Source: Pontibacter silvestris
Lineage (GTDB): Bacteria > Bacteroidota > Bacteroidia > Cytophagales > Hymenobacteraceae
Direction of reading: 5' to 3'
DNA length: 64,000 nt
Assembly: GCF_020907275.1 (NCBI RefSeq)
Contig: NZ_JAJJWI010000007.1
Coordinates: forward strand, 1 to 64,000
The notes beneath the pieces are model-generated. The model was not told the origin of the DNA. It saw only the letters and a program-made list of their open reading frames with translations, and ran no database searches. This document shows positions 56,760 through 64,000 of the stretch, in pieces. The position numbers were made by a program, and so were the translations under genes. The first letter of the stretch is position 1. Every line of letters begins with the position of its first letter.

Positions 56760-58280
56760 TTATTCAGGTAAATTGGCACAACTACAGAGTACTTCACGAG
56801 AGGGCGTTATTTCTTGGTAATCAGGTTGTGATGGCTCTTTCATGTAAATAACCTCTAACTGTGTAATAGGATTCTTGGGGTGGCCCTCATTCCAGCGCCG
56901 CATTAAATAGTTACAATAGTACGGGCGCATATAAGCGTTGTTTATAAACAGGTAGTTTTCAGAGTATTTACGCCATCGATCATTCTTAAACAAGGATACA
57001 ACAGAGACTGGTTTTGCATAATCAGCCTCTTTGCCCTCCTGGTTCAGGTCTATGTTGTTGCCTTTGGTAGTGTGCCCTTCTAATACATACCAGCCATCGT
57101 CTCTAAAAACTATAGGAGAAAACATCCCCCAATGCTGGTTTACACGCAGCATATATCCAAGCCCTTTGCCGCTGTCTGGTATTTGAGGTAGGTAAAAATC
57201 TGCACCGCTTAAATTCCACCAGATGCAGTAAATAAGTATAGCTGAAACAAATCCATTGCGTAGGCTTTTTAGTAAATCGCGCGACAAAATGGGACGATGC
57301 ACCTGCATTTGTACATTAAGTGATAATGGGCTTTTAAACTTTCTAAAAATATGCTTGAACTGTCCTGAGTATGGTCTTCGGAAAGAAGAAAGCAGACGCT
57401 TATCAACCCAGTCCATTGCTTTGCCAGGCAACAGACCAGCTACAGAGGCAATATTTATGAGGTAAAATAAACCTACAAACAGTGTCAGACTTATGCCAAT
57501 ATGAAAAAGGAGAAGTACGCCTACTACTACTAGCCTGAAGAATGTGTTAAAGAAAGGAATTAATAATAGAAAAGGAAGTAGTAGTTCAGTATAAAATGTG
57601 GTTAACGTTAAGAAGCGCAGCAACTCTGGGTACGGGTAAATTAACCTGCCGCCTGGCATCAGTATTTGGTCCAGGCTAAGTGCATAATAAAGTGCTGTGC
57701 CTTCAGTTCGCCACTCAGGTGAGTCTTTAAGAAGTGCTGTACTAAAATACACCAGGAAAATCTGTAGAACATAGGCTACTGTGGCGGCACTAAAATAGCT
57801 CGTTTTCTTTTCGGGTATAGGTGTGTTTGTTGCTTTGGTAGCGTCGTAAGAGTAAAATTTGCCCCAGGGTAAAAACATGCCCCAAAACAGTAACATGCGC
57901 AGTAAATCATCGCCACCCTGAGTAATAAGAGGGTTCCGGTTATGAAGCGAAAGCATAAGAACCCAGCTGACTATTGTCGCAAACCTGGTTTTATAGCCTA
58001 GCATCATAAATATGGCAAAAATGGCTGCTATCAGAAACAGTATGGCTTGGAACTGCCATAAGCCACTAAGAGTGTGTAGCGAGAAATACTGCGGGAGCCA
58101 TAAATTTTTATGTAGAACATGCAGTGGCAGAACTCCCATATTAGAGTAATGTGCCTCCATGTCTGTAGCTCTGATGGCAAGATCAATCAGGATAATTCCT
58201 GCCACCCAGATACGCATTATTGCCAGGGCTCGCAGGTCTACAGTAAATACCTTTCTAAAATATAGTTCCAGATATTTCAT
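56760..58280 (-). CDS. HTTM-domain membrane protein (vitamin K-dependent gamma-carboxylase-like)
   Basis: About 506 residues. The first 350 residues carry around 8-10 membrane segments in the HTTM arrangement (VDLRALAIMRIWVAGIILIDLAIRATDMEAHYSNMGVLP and LHNRNPLITQGGDDLLRMLLFWGMFLPWG). The C-terminal 150 residues form a soluble domain (WGMFSPIVFRDDGWYVLEG). HTTM proteins share ancestry with gamma-glutamyl carboxylase, but bacterial members are mostly uncharacterised. The TTG at 58286 opens the frame, ATG at 58280 is preferred. It lies between two Thr/Gly-rich lipoprotein genes. Confidence 0.88.
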   Translation of the reverse strand: MKYLELYFRKVFTVDLRALAIMRIWVAGIILIDLAIRATDMEAHYSNMGVLPLHVLHKNLWLPQYFSLHTLSGLWQFQAILFLIAAIFAIFMMLGYKTRFATIVSWVLMLSLHNRNPLITQGGDDLLRMLLFWGMFLPWGKFYSYDATKATNTPIPEKKTSYFSAATVAYVLQIFLVYFSTALLKDSPEWRTEGTALYYALSLDQILMPGGRLIYPYPELLRFLTLTTFYTELLLPFLLLIPFFNTFFRLVVVGVLLLFHIGISLTLFVGLFYLINIASVAGLLPGKAMDWVDKRLLSSFRRPYSGQFKHIFRKFKSPLSLNVQMQVHRPILSRDLLKSLRNGFVSAILIYCIWWNLSGADFYLPQIPDSGKGLGYMLRVNQHWGMFSPIVFRDDGWYVLEGHTTKGNNIDLNQEGKEADYAKPVSVVSLFKNDRWRKYSENYLFINNAYMRPYYCNYLMRRWNEGHPKNPITQLEVIYMKEPSQPDYQEITPSREVLCSCANLPE

Positions 58281-58385
58281 CTGCAAGAAGTCAATAGAGG
58301 TAAGGGCAAATCAAAGCAAAAAGGCAAAGCCTTTTGGAGGCCTGCCTTCTTACTTTTTATATAGAGTATACAGGTAATGTAAAAA

Positions 58386-58835
58386 CTACATAGTAGTTGT
58401 TCCTGTTGTAGTACCGGTAGTTGTTCCTGTTGTGGTACCAGTAGTTGTTCCTGTGGTAGTACCGTAAGTAGTTGTTCCTGTTGTGGTACCGGTAGTTGTC
58501 CCTGTTGTGGTACCGGTAGTTGTCCCTGTGGTAGTACCGTAAGTAGTTGTTCCTGTTGTGGTACCAGTAGTTGTTCCTGTGGTAGTACCGTAAGTAGTTG
58601 TTCCTGTTGTGGTACCAGTAGTTGTTGTGCCAGTCGTGGTAGTACCAGTCGTTGTGCCTGTAGTAGTAGTACCAGTCGTTGTGCCTGTAGTAGTAGTACC
58701 AGTCGTGGTTGTACCATATTCATCTGTTGTTGCATCAGAACCAGTGGTTGTGTCAGATGGGGTATCTGTGCAAGATGCTAGAACAGAGGCAAAGATGAAT
58801 GCAGATGCACATAAGTTTACAAAAGTCTTTTTCAT
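58386..58835 (-). CDS. Thr/Gly tandem-repeat lipoprotein (long copy)
   Basis: A 149-residue protein with a lipoprotein signal (VLASC, Cys22), then an acidic spacer (TDTPSDTTTGSDATTDEYG) and a tail of TTTGTTTG repeats with periodic Tyr (TTTYGTTTG) to the end. The tail is encoded by near-identical 24- and 27-base units, so its length can vary in-frame. No family recognised. The paralogue is at 56337. Confidence 0.75.
   Translation of the reverse strand: MKKTFVNLCASAFIFASVLASCTDTPSDTTTGSDATTDEYGTTTTGTTTTGTTTGTTTTGTTTGTTTTGTTTTGTTTGTTTYGTTTGTTTGTTTGTTTYGTTTGTTTGTTTGTTTGTTTGTTTYGTTTGTTTGTTTGTTTGTTTGTTTM
58391..58726 (-). repeat. Tandem repeat of 24- and 27-base units inside the lipoprotein gene
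   Basis: About 13 head-to-tail units on the theme gtagttgttcctgttgtggtacc, in 24- and 27-base forms (the longer adding taa, read as Tyr on the coding strand). Units differ at few positions, which suggests recent slippage. All are multiples of three, so copy-number change keeps the frame. Confidence 0.85.
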
Positions 58836-59266
58836 AGCTTTTAAAAGTTGATGTCTAATTTTTAAGTTGTTAATTCAGTTTCCCTTTTACGGGCTGCTAT
58901 AGATTTGGATGAGTTATTCTTTTATAATCGTCGTTGATTATAAAGGCTTTAGATACAATAGAGCTTATAATTAATGTGAACGGCAAGTTTTAGCCTGTGA
59001 ATACACCGAATTATCTACTGGAAAATAGCTTTTGTAGCTAAAATAAATTAAACAATAAATGAAAATTGTTCACGGTTACTGCTCATTAATAATCAAGCTT
59101 AGGCAAGAATAATGTTGGAGTCCAAACAGAATACGAAAAGTTGCTGTTGTTTCAAACGTTCTTCTTAACAAGCATGTAAGGTTCATTCGAGCATATGGTA
59201 AAAAGCATTTGCATAAATGATTATGCCTGCGGCCCTTGTTTTTAAAACTCTTTTTTAAGAACAAGT
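58836..59266. other. AT-rich intergenic region
   Basis: No gene recognised. A 65-codon minus-strand frame at 59076-59273 has no protein-like features. A small inverted repeat (aacaat / attgtt) lies near 59051-59071. Confidence 0.4.
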
Positions 59267-59306
59267 AAGGCACACAAGCAATTATAGTTAGCTGCTTGTG
59301 TGCCTT
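59267..59306 (-). terminator. Hairpin terminator after the small acidic protein gene
   Basis: aaggcacacaagca (59267-59280) pairs exactly with 59293-59306 around a 12-base loop, 32 bases after the stop of the gene at 59339. The following T-tract on the minus strand is short and broken (acttgttctt). Confidence 0.65.
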
Positions 59307-59338
59307 GTATATGAATACATTAACGTTTGTAAAGCAGG

Positions 59339-59581
59339 CTATTTGGTCCGTAAATTATTTGCGTTACTTCCATCCAACTTGCGGGTATCCTCTTCCTTTT
59401 TAGCGGCAATATTACCACCATCTTCTTTCCCCTCTGGCTCAACTTCTTTTATGTCTTCATTATATATGTCATTACCATGCTTTCCCATTTTAGTATGTGT
59501 GAGAGGTTCAGGGTTTTCATCAGGTAAGCGTTTGCTCTCATCTGAGTTTGTAATTATATTATCTTCTTGAGATGTTTTCAT
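59339..59581 (-). CDS. Small hydrophilic acidic protein, unknown
   Basis: An 80-residue protein with no signal or membrane helix and a very high share of Asp, Glu, Lys and Asn (DIYNEDIKEVEPEGKEDGG). It looks intrinsically disordered. It has a hairpin terminator, a start ATG, and no overlap with better candidates; still, a family is not recognised and it could be spurious. Confidence 0.5.
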   Translation of the reverse strand: MKTSQEDNIITNSDESKRLPDENPEPLTHTKMGKHGNDIYNEDIKEVEPEGKEDGGNIAAKKEEDTRKLDGSNANNLRTK

Positions 59582-59757
59582 AGCTGTATAGTTATTATAT
59601 TAATCTATGAGTTTATTACGAATTTTGTCAGGAAAAATGTTGTTGCAGCAGACAATATATCTGTAAATGCTATGCCATGGCTTACTTTAACAAGATGTGA
59701 GAAAGTGGTTGTGGTTGAAATTAAAATCTTAAATATAAATGTTTTGGATGTTTTTGA

Positions 59758-59807
59758 TTATCAGTTTTTTACTGATAAAATGGTAGTCAAAAAACATTTT
59801 AACTTTG
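59758..59807 (+). promoter_or_regulatory. carB promoter with upstream dyad
   Basis: TAACTTTG (59800-59807) matches the -7 consensus and lies 52 bases before the carB ATG. Upstream, ttatcagt (59758-59765) and actgataa (59771-59778) form a perfect 8+8 inverted repeat around T5, near the -33 position. No TTG at -33 is evident. The dyad could bind a regulator. Confidence 0.4.
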
Positions 59808-59859
59808 TGTAGCCCAATAAATTACCCTAACTTCGGGCAATTTATACATACCAAACCCA

Positions 59860-62673
59860 ATGCCTAAAGACACCAGTATTAAATCCGTTCTCATAATTGG
59901 CTCTGGTCCTATTGTTATCGGCCAGGCCTGTGAATTTGATTATTCCGGCTCCCAAGCCGCCCGTTCCCTGCGCGAAGAGGGTATCGAGGTAACACTGATC
60001 AACTCAAATCCGGCTACGATTATGACAGATCCTGTCACAGCGGATAATGTGTACCTCAGGCCTTTGGAGAAGAAGTATATTATTGAAATTCTTGAAAAAC
60101 ATAAAATAGATGCAGTGCTGCCAACCATGGGTGGGCAGACAGCCTTGAACTTGGCCATAGACTGCGATAAAGCCGGTATCTGGAAGAAGTATGGTGTCCG
60201 CATTATAGGTGTAGATATCAAAGCCATTGAGACGACAGAAGACCGGGAGGAGTTCCGCCTGAAGATGATTGAGCTTGGCGTGAATGTTTGTAAAGGCGAA
60301 ACGGCTACTTCTTTTCTGGAAGGGAAGGAGATTGCACAGGAAATAGGATTCCCGCTGGTTATACGCCCTTCTTATACTCTAGGAGGGTTAGGTGGTGGCT
60401 TTGTAAACACACCCGAAGAATTTGATGCGGCGCTTACGCAAGGTCTGCATGCATCGCCAGTACATGAGGTGCTGGTTGAGCAAAGCATACTTGGTTGGAA
60501 AGAATACGAACTGGAGCTGCTTCGGGATAATATCGGGAATGTCATTATCATCTGCTCAATTGAGAATTTCGACCCGATGGGGGTACACACTGGCGATTCT
60601 ATTACAGTAGCGCCAGCTATGACACTACCAGATACAGTTTATCAGCAGATGCGCGACCTGGCTATCAAAATGATGAACGGCATCGGGCAGTTTGCAGGTG
60701 GCTGTAATGTGCAGTTCTCTGTTAACCCGGAGGATGACACCATTATCGCTATTGAGATTAACCCGCGTGTGTCCCGTTCTTCTGCCTTGGCGTCTAAAGC
60801 TACAGGCTATCCTATTGCTAAAATTGCTGCTAAGCTGGCGATCGGTTACAACTTAGACGAGCTTAAAAACGCTATTACGAAAACAACATCAGCTTTCTTT
60901 GAACCTGCGCTGGACTATGTTATTGTGAAAATTCCTCGCTGGAACTTTGATAAATTTCCTGGCGCTAACCGTACGCTTGGCTTATCTATGAAGTCAGTTG
61001 GTGAAGTAATGGGTATCGGACGTACTTTTCAGGAAGCACTTCAGAAAGCCTGCCAAAGCTTAGAAATCAAGCGAAATGGACTTGGGGCAGATGGTAAAGA
61101 AATGACCAACTATGACCAGTTGATCGAAAACCTGAAGAACCCAAGCTGGAACCGCCTTTTCTGTATAAAAGATGCTATGCGTGCAGGCATCCCGACCAGC
61201 ACTATTCAAAAGCTGACCAAAATTGATCCATGGTTCATCGCCCAGATAGAGGAACTGGACCACCTGGAGCGCGAAATGAAGAAGTATAACCTGACTACTA
61301 TACCGACTAATTTGTTGCGAGATGCTAAAGTAAAGGGTTATGCCGACCGCCAGATTGCGCACTTGTTAGGTTGCCTGGAGAGTGAAGTACATAGTGTGCG
61401 TACTGAATTAGGTATTACACGTGTGTATAAAATGGTTGATACCTGCGCTGCCGAATTTGAGGCTAAAACACCTTACTTCTACAGCACCTTTGATGGGGAA
61501 AATGAAAGCATTGTCACTGATAAGAAAAAAGTAGTCGTGCTTGGTTCTGGTCCGAACCGTATCGGGCAGGGCATAGAGTTTGACTATAGTTGTGTGCATG
61601 GTGTACTGGCGGCAAAAGAGTGCGGCTACGAAACCATCATGATCAACTGTAACCCTGAAACAGTAAGTACAGACTTTGATATTTCTGACAAGCTTTACTT
61701 TGAGCCTGTTTTCTGGGAACATATCTACGACATCATCCTGCATGAAAAGCCGGAAGGTGTAATTGTGCAGTTAGGTGGGCAGACAGCCCTGAAGCTGGCC
61801 GAGAAACTGGAACGCTATGGTATTAAGATAATAGGTACAAGCTACCAGGCACTAGACCTTGCGGAAGATAGAGGCTCATTCTCTTCGTTGCTTCGTGACC
61901 TGGATATTCCGTATCCTCCATTCGGTGTAATTGAGTCTGCTGAAGAAGCGCTGGAGCTTTGCAAAAAGTTGAAGTTCCCGTTGTTGGTGCGTCCTAGCTA
62001 CGTGTTGGGTGGCCAGAATATGAAAATTGTCATCAACGAGAAAGAACTGGAAGCGCACGTTATAGACCTGCTGAAAGATCACCCTGGTAATAAAGTGCTG
62101 CTTGACCATTTTCTGAGCAATGCCATTGAAGCGGAGGCCGATGCTATTTGTGATGGAGAGGATGTGCACATTTGTGGTATTATGGAGCACATTGAGCCTG
62201 CTGGTATCCACTCCGGTGATTCTTATGCGGTACTACCTCCTTTTGACCTGAGCGAAAATGCCATCCGCCAGATTGAAGAATACACCAAAAAGATTGCAGT
62301 AGCGCTACATACAGTTGGTATCATTAACATTCAGTTTGCCGTGAAAGATGATGTGGTGTATATAATAGAGGCAAACCCACGTGCTTCCAGAACAATACCT
62401 TTTATTGCGAAAGCATACCGTGAGCCGTACATCAACTACGCAACCAAAATTATGCTGGGAGAGAAGAAGGTTAAAGATTTCACCTTTAACCCTCATAAGG
62501 AAGGTTACGCTATCAAAGTACCAGTGTTCTCTCACAATAAATTCCCTGAGGTAAATAAGGAACTTGGGCCGGAGATGAAGTCCACAGGTGAATCCATCTA
62601 TTTTATAGATGACCTGCAGGATGACTACTTCGTGAATGTGTACTCTGAACGGAATCTGTACCTGAGTAAATAA
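59860..62673 (+). CDS. carB: Carbamoyl-phosphate synthase large subunit
   Basis: A 937-residue protein with two ATP-grasp halves: carboxyphosphate domain (about 1-400, starting SVLIIGSGPIVIGQACEFDYSGSQA), an oligomerisation region (about 400-545) and the carbamoyl-phosphate domain (about 550-935, VVVLGSGPNRIGQGIEFDYSCVH). It ends at about residue 937, where E. coli CarB (about 1073) has a C-terminal MGS-like allosteric domain; that domain is absent here. The enzyme makes carbamoyl phosphate for pyrimidines and arginine. carA is not in the window. A terminator follows. Confidence 0.96.
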   Translation: MPKDTSIKSVLIIGSGPIVIGQACEFDYSGSQAARSLREEGIEVTLINSNPATIMTDPVTADNVYLRPLEKKYIIEILEKHKIDAVLPTMGGQTALNLAIDCDKAGIWKKYGVRIIGVDIKAIETTEDREEFRLKMIELGVNVCKGETATSFLEGKEIAQEIGFPLVIRPSYTLGGLGGGFVNTPEEFDAALTQGLHASPVHEVLVEQSILGWKEYELELLRDNIGNVIIICSIENFDPMGVHTGDSITVAPAMTLPDTVYQQMRDLAIKMMNGIGQFAGGCNVQFSVNPEDDTIIAIEINPRVSRSSALASKATGYPIAKIAAKLAIGYNLDELKNAITKTTSAFFEPALDYVIVKIPRWNFDKFPGANRTLGLSMKSVGEVMGIGRTFQEALQKACQSLEIKRNGLGADGKEMTNYDQLIENLKNPSWNRLFCIKDAMRAGIPTSTIQKLTKIDPWFIAQIEELDHLEREMKKYNLTTIPTNLLRDAKVKGYADRQIAHLLGCLESEVHSVRTELGITRVYKMVDTCAAEFEAKTPYFYSTFDGENESIVTDKKKVVVLGSGPNRIGQGIEFDYSCVHGVLAAKECGYETIMINCNPETVSTDFDISDKLYFEPVFWEHIYDIILHEKPEGVIVQLGGQTALKLAEKLERYGIKIIGTSYQALDLAEDRGSFSSLLRDLDIPYPPFGVIESAEEALELCKKLKFPLLVRPSYVLGGQNMKIVINEKELEAHVIDLLKDHPGNKVLLDHFLSNAIEAEADAICDGEDVHICGIMEHIEPAGIHSGDSYAVLPPFDLSENAIRQIEEYTKKIAVALHTVGIINIQFAVKDDVVYIIEANPRASRTIPFIAKAYREPYINYATKIMLGEKKVKDFTFNPHKEGYAIKVPVFSHNKFPEVNKELGPEMKSTGESIYFIDDLQDDYFVNVYSERNLYLSK

Positions 62674-62688
62674 AGAAGCTACTTTCTG

Positions 62689-62722
62689 CCCCCTCCTGTC
62701 AATCAAGCAGGAGGGGGTTTTT
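62689..62722 (+). terminator. Intrinsic terminator of carB
   Basis: ccccctcctg (62689-62698) pairs with caggaggggg (62708-62717) around a 9-base loop, followed by T5. It lies 15 bases past the stop. Confidence 0.9.
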
Positions 62723-62800
62723 ATTTGGGCATTTTCTTATATTGGCAAGCCTTTAGTCGGGAACTATACTTTTATCTAAGCTCTTTATAAACAGGGGGCT

Positions 62801-62808
62801 TACCTTTG
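62801..62808 (+). promoter_or_regulatory. Putative -7 box upstream of the DUF4834 gene
   Basis: TACCTTTG matches TAnnTTTG. It lies 25 bases before a 21-codon frame (62834) and 122 bases before the DUF4834 ATG. No TTG was found at -33. Confidence 0.35.
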
Positions 62809-62833
62809 CACTGAATATTACACCTCCGACTAA

Positions 62834-62899
62834 ATGGCAGACAACAAAGTTTTGGCAAAAGAGTTGTATACAAATGCAGGTATTGTTTTTGCAGTATGA
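62834..62899 (+). CDS. Possible very short open reading frame (21 codons)
   Basis: An ATG frame starting MADNKVLAKELYT runs 21 codons to a TGA at 62897-62899, in the only part of the gap after a promoter-like box and before DUF4834. Its composition (amphipathic, then hydrophobic end) is protein-like, but such a length gives little power and it may be an untranslated leader. Confidence 0.25.
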   Translation: MADNKVLAKELYTNAGIVFAV

Positions 62900-62930
62900 T
62901 GAGCACATACTTATAAACTAAAATCGCACT

Positions 62931-63224
62931 ATGTTAAAATTCATATTAACCACGTTAGCAATTATTTTCTTTATCCGTTTGGTGGCACCAGTATTGTTTC
63001 GCTGGTTATTATCTGCCTTCCTGAAAAAGAGCATGCGCAACGGTAATTTTTTCTACAACGGTAATCTAAACCAACAACGTCAGCAACGGAATAACAGTAA
63101 CAATGGAAGCAATAGCAGTAACGGGCGCAGCAATGGCGACGTGCGCATCGATTATATTCCAGAGCAGCCAAACCGGAGTGAATTCAATGGCGGGGAATAT
63201 GTCGATTATGAAGAAGTAAAATAA
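62931..63224 (+). CDS. DUF4834 family small membrane protein
   Basis: A 97-residue protein: N-terminal membrane helix (about 3-27), a low-complexity Asn/Gln/Ser/Arg-rich middle (about 40-70), and a conserved acidic end (VRIDYIPEQPNRSEFNGGEYVDYEEVK). This layout fits DUF4834, known from Bacteroidota with no assigned function. It lies 45 bases before the YfhO-like gene, typical of its usual place. Confidence 0.8.
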   Translation: MLKFILTTLAIIFFIRLVAPVLFRWLLSAFLKKSMRNGNFFYNGNLNQQRQQRNNSNNGSNSSNGRSNGDVRIDYIPEQPNRSEFNGGEYVDYEEVK

Positions 63225-63269
63225 AAGCCTTATCTTTCAACCTCTATTCCGGAGGTTCTGAACGATATT

Positions 63270-64000
63270 ATGACAGCTTCTATCAACTTTAGACGCGATG
63301 TGCTCCCGCACCTGATCGCTATTATAATTTTCCTGATTCTTACGGCAGTTTACTTTTCGCCGGTTCTGTTCGAAGACAAAGGCCTGGCCCAAAACGATAT
63401 TCTGCAGTTTAGAGGCGGAGCCAAAGAAATTCAAGACTTCCGTGAAGAAACCGGTGAGGAGGCGCTCTGGACGAACTCTATGTTCAGTGGCATGCCAGCC
63501 TACCTTATCCAAACGCATTACCCTGGCGACTTCTCAGGTGCCATCCATTCCATTCTGACATTTGATCTGCCAGCCCTGGCAGGTAATATCTTTATCACAC
63601 TTTTGTGTGCCTATATTTTGTTTGTGACCTTAGGTATGAGCTCCTGGTTGGCTATTATAGGTGCCATTGCTTTTGCGTTTACTTCTTATAACATTATTAT
63701 TCTGGAGGCTGGTCATAATACCAAGTCTTTAACTATTGCCTACATCCCGATGGTGTTAGCAGGGCTTATTTATGCTTTGCGCCACAACCTATGGATAGGA
63801 GCTGCCTTATTTGCGTTAGGCCTTACTTTAAACCTGCATTTCAACCACCTGCAAATGACCTATTATATGCTGTTGCTGGTACTGGTCTTTGCTGTAGTCG
63901 AAATCATTTTTGCTATCAGGAACGGCACTTTTGCAGAGCTGCTGAAACGGGGACTGGTACTGGCTGTTGCTGCGGCGCTGGCGGTTGGTGTAAACTTTGG
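63270..64000 (+). CDS. YfhO-family membrane protein, partial (5' part)
   Basis: The frame starts at ATG 63270 and runs off the window edge with 243 complete codons and no stop. It has a basic start, a first membrane helix (about 12-32, LPHLIAIIIFLILTAVYFS), an extracytoplasmic part with DILQFRGGAKEIQDFREETGEEALWTNSMFSGMPAYLIQTHYPG, and at least six further helices. This fits the YfhO/DUF2723-like GT-C-fold proteins common in Bacteroidota, which may transfer sugars from lipid carriers. Function unproven; the gene is truncated here by the window, not by mutation. Confidence 0.8.
   Translation, partial: MTASINFRRDVLPHLIAIIIFLILTAVYFSPVLFEDKGLAQNDILQFRGGAKEIQDFREETGEEALWTNSMFSGMPAYLIQTHYPGDFSGAIHSILTFDLPALAGNIFITLLCAYILFVTLGMSSWLAIIGAIAFAFTSYNIIILEAGHNTKSLTIAYIPMVLAGLIYALRHNLWIGAALFALGLTLNLHFNHLQMTYYMLLLVLVFAVVEIIFAIRNGTFAELLKRGLVLAVAAALAVGVNF

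Noticed and set aside
58277..58735. A Leu/Gln/Val-rich frame overlapping the repeat lipoprotein on the same strand
   Set aside because: Alternate reading of the tandem repeat; no signal peptide and not in the frame that carries the lipobox.
59076..59273. A 65-codon minus-strand frame in the gap before the small acidic protein
   Set aside because: No start context, no protein-like pattern, and it runs into the hairpin at 59267.
1..64000. CRISPR array, prophage, rRNA or tRNA genes
   Set aside because: No regular repeat-spacer pattern, no tRNA-like cloverleaf and no phage structural or integrase gene could be found by reading both strands; a tRNAscan-SE or Infernal run could still reveal a missed RNA.

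Overview
The window looks like ordinary chromosome of a Bacteroidota bacterium, most likely order Cytophagales (a Pontibacter/Hymenobacteraceae-like organism). Three things point there: type IX secretion genes (sprA, porU, porV), several Bacteroidota-restricted families (DUF4292, DUF3078, DUF4834, SprA), and promoters of the TAnnTTTG / TTG type instead of sigma70 boxes. Ribosome binding sites are weak throughout. I see no rRNA, tRNA, CRISPR array, intact insertion sequence or phage gene. The taxonomic placement is inference from gene content.

Layout. 0.5-8.6 kb (minus strand): an inactive M16 peptidase homologue, porV, porU, phosphatidylserine synthase and an MBL-fold hydrolase. 8.7-14.1 kb (plus): a tight operon of FAD oxidoreductase, a TolB-propeller/beta-barrel surface protein and a serine hydrolase. 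14.2-19.9 kb: SulP transporter, YicC, M28 peptidase, VanZ-like protein and GcvH. 19.9-30.0 kb (minus): sprA, ruvA and malic enzyme. 30.3-33.7 kb (minus): MltD-like transglycosylase, gatA and two tandem tatA genes. 33.7-34.7 kb: a gap with a candidate small RNA. 34.7-41.6 kb (minus): flippase, dut, sugar nucleotidyltransferase, TPR protein, DUF4292 lipoprotein and EnvC-like activator, an envelope-biogenesis cluster. 41.6-44.5 kb: enoyl-CoA hydratase, mscL, DUF3078 and a basic secreted protein. 44.7-49.5 kb (minus): rimP-nusA-infB. 49.8-53.6 kb (plus): EEP phosphatase/nuclease, cysS and an M28/glutaminyl-cyclase lipoprotein. 53.6-59.6 kb: a lower-density accessory stretch of poorly characterised genes, including two Thr/Gly-repeat lipoproteins flanking an HTTM-domain membrane protein. 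59.9-64.0 kb (plus): carB, a DUF4834 protein and the start of a YfhO-like membrane protein cut by the window edge.

SprA is the outer-membrane translocon of the type IX system, PorV the shuttle and PorU the sortase of the attachment complex, so much of the first 27 kb serves protein export to the cell surface. No clearly new multi-gene system is visible. The best leads are non-coding: a promoter + operator-like dyad + structured transcript + terminator unit at 34.37-34.57 kb, unusually long perfect hairpins at nearly every convergent gene junction, and a candidate infB promoter nested in a hairpin. The tandem-repeat lipoproteins at 56.3-58.8 kb are the most unusual coding feature.
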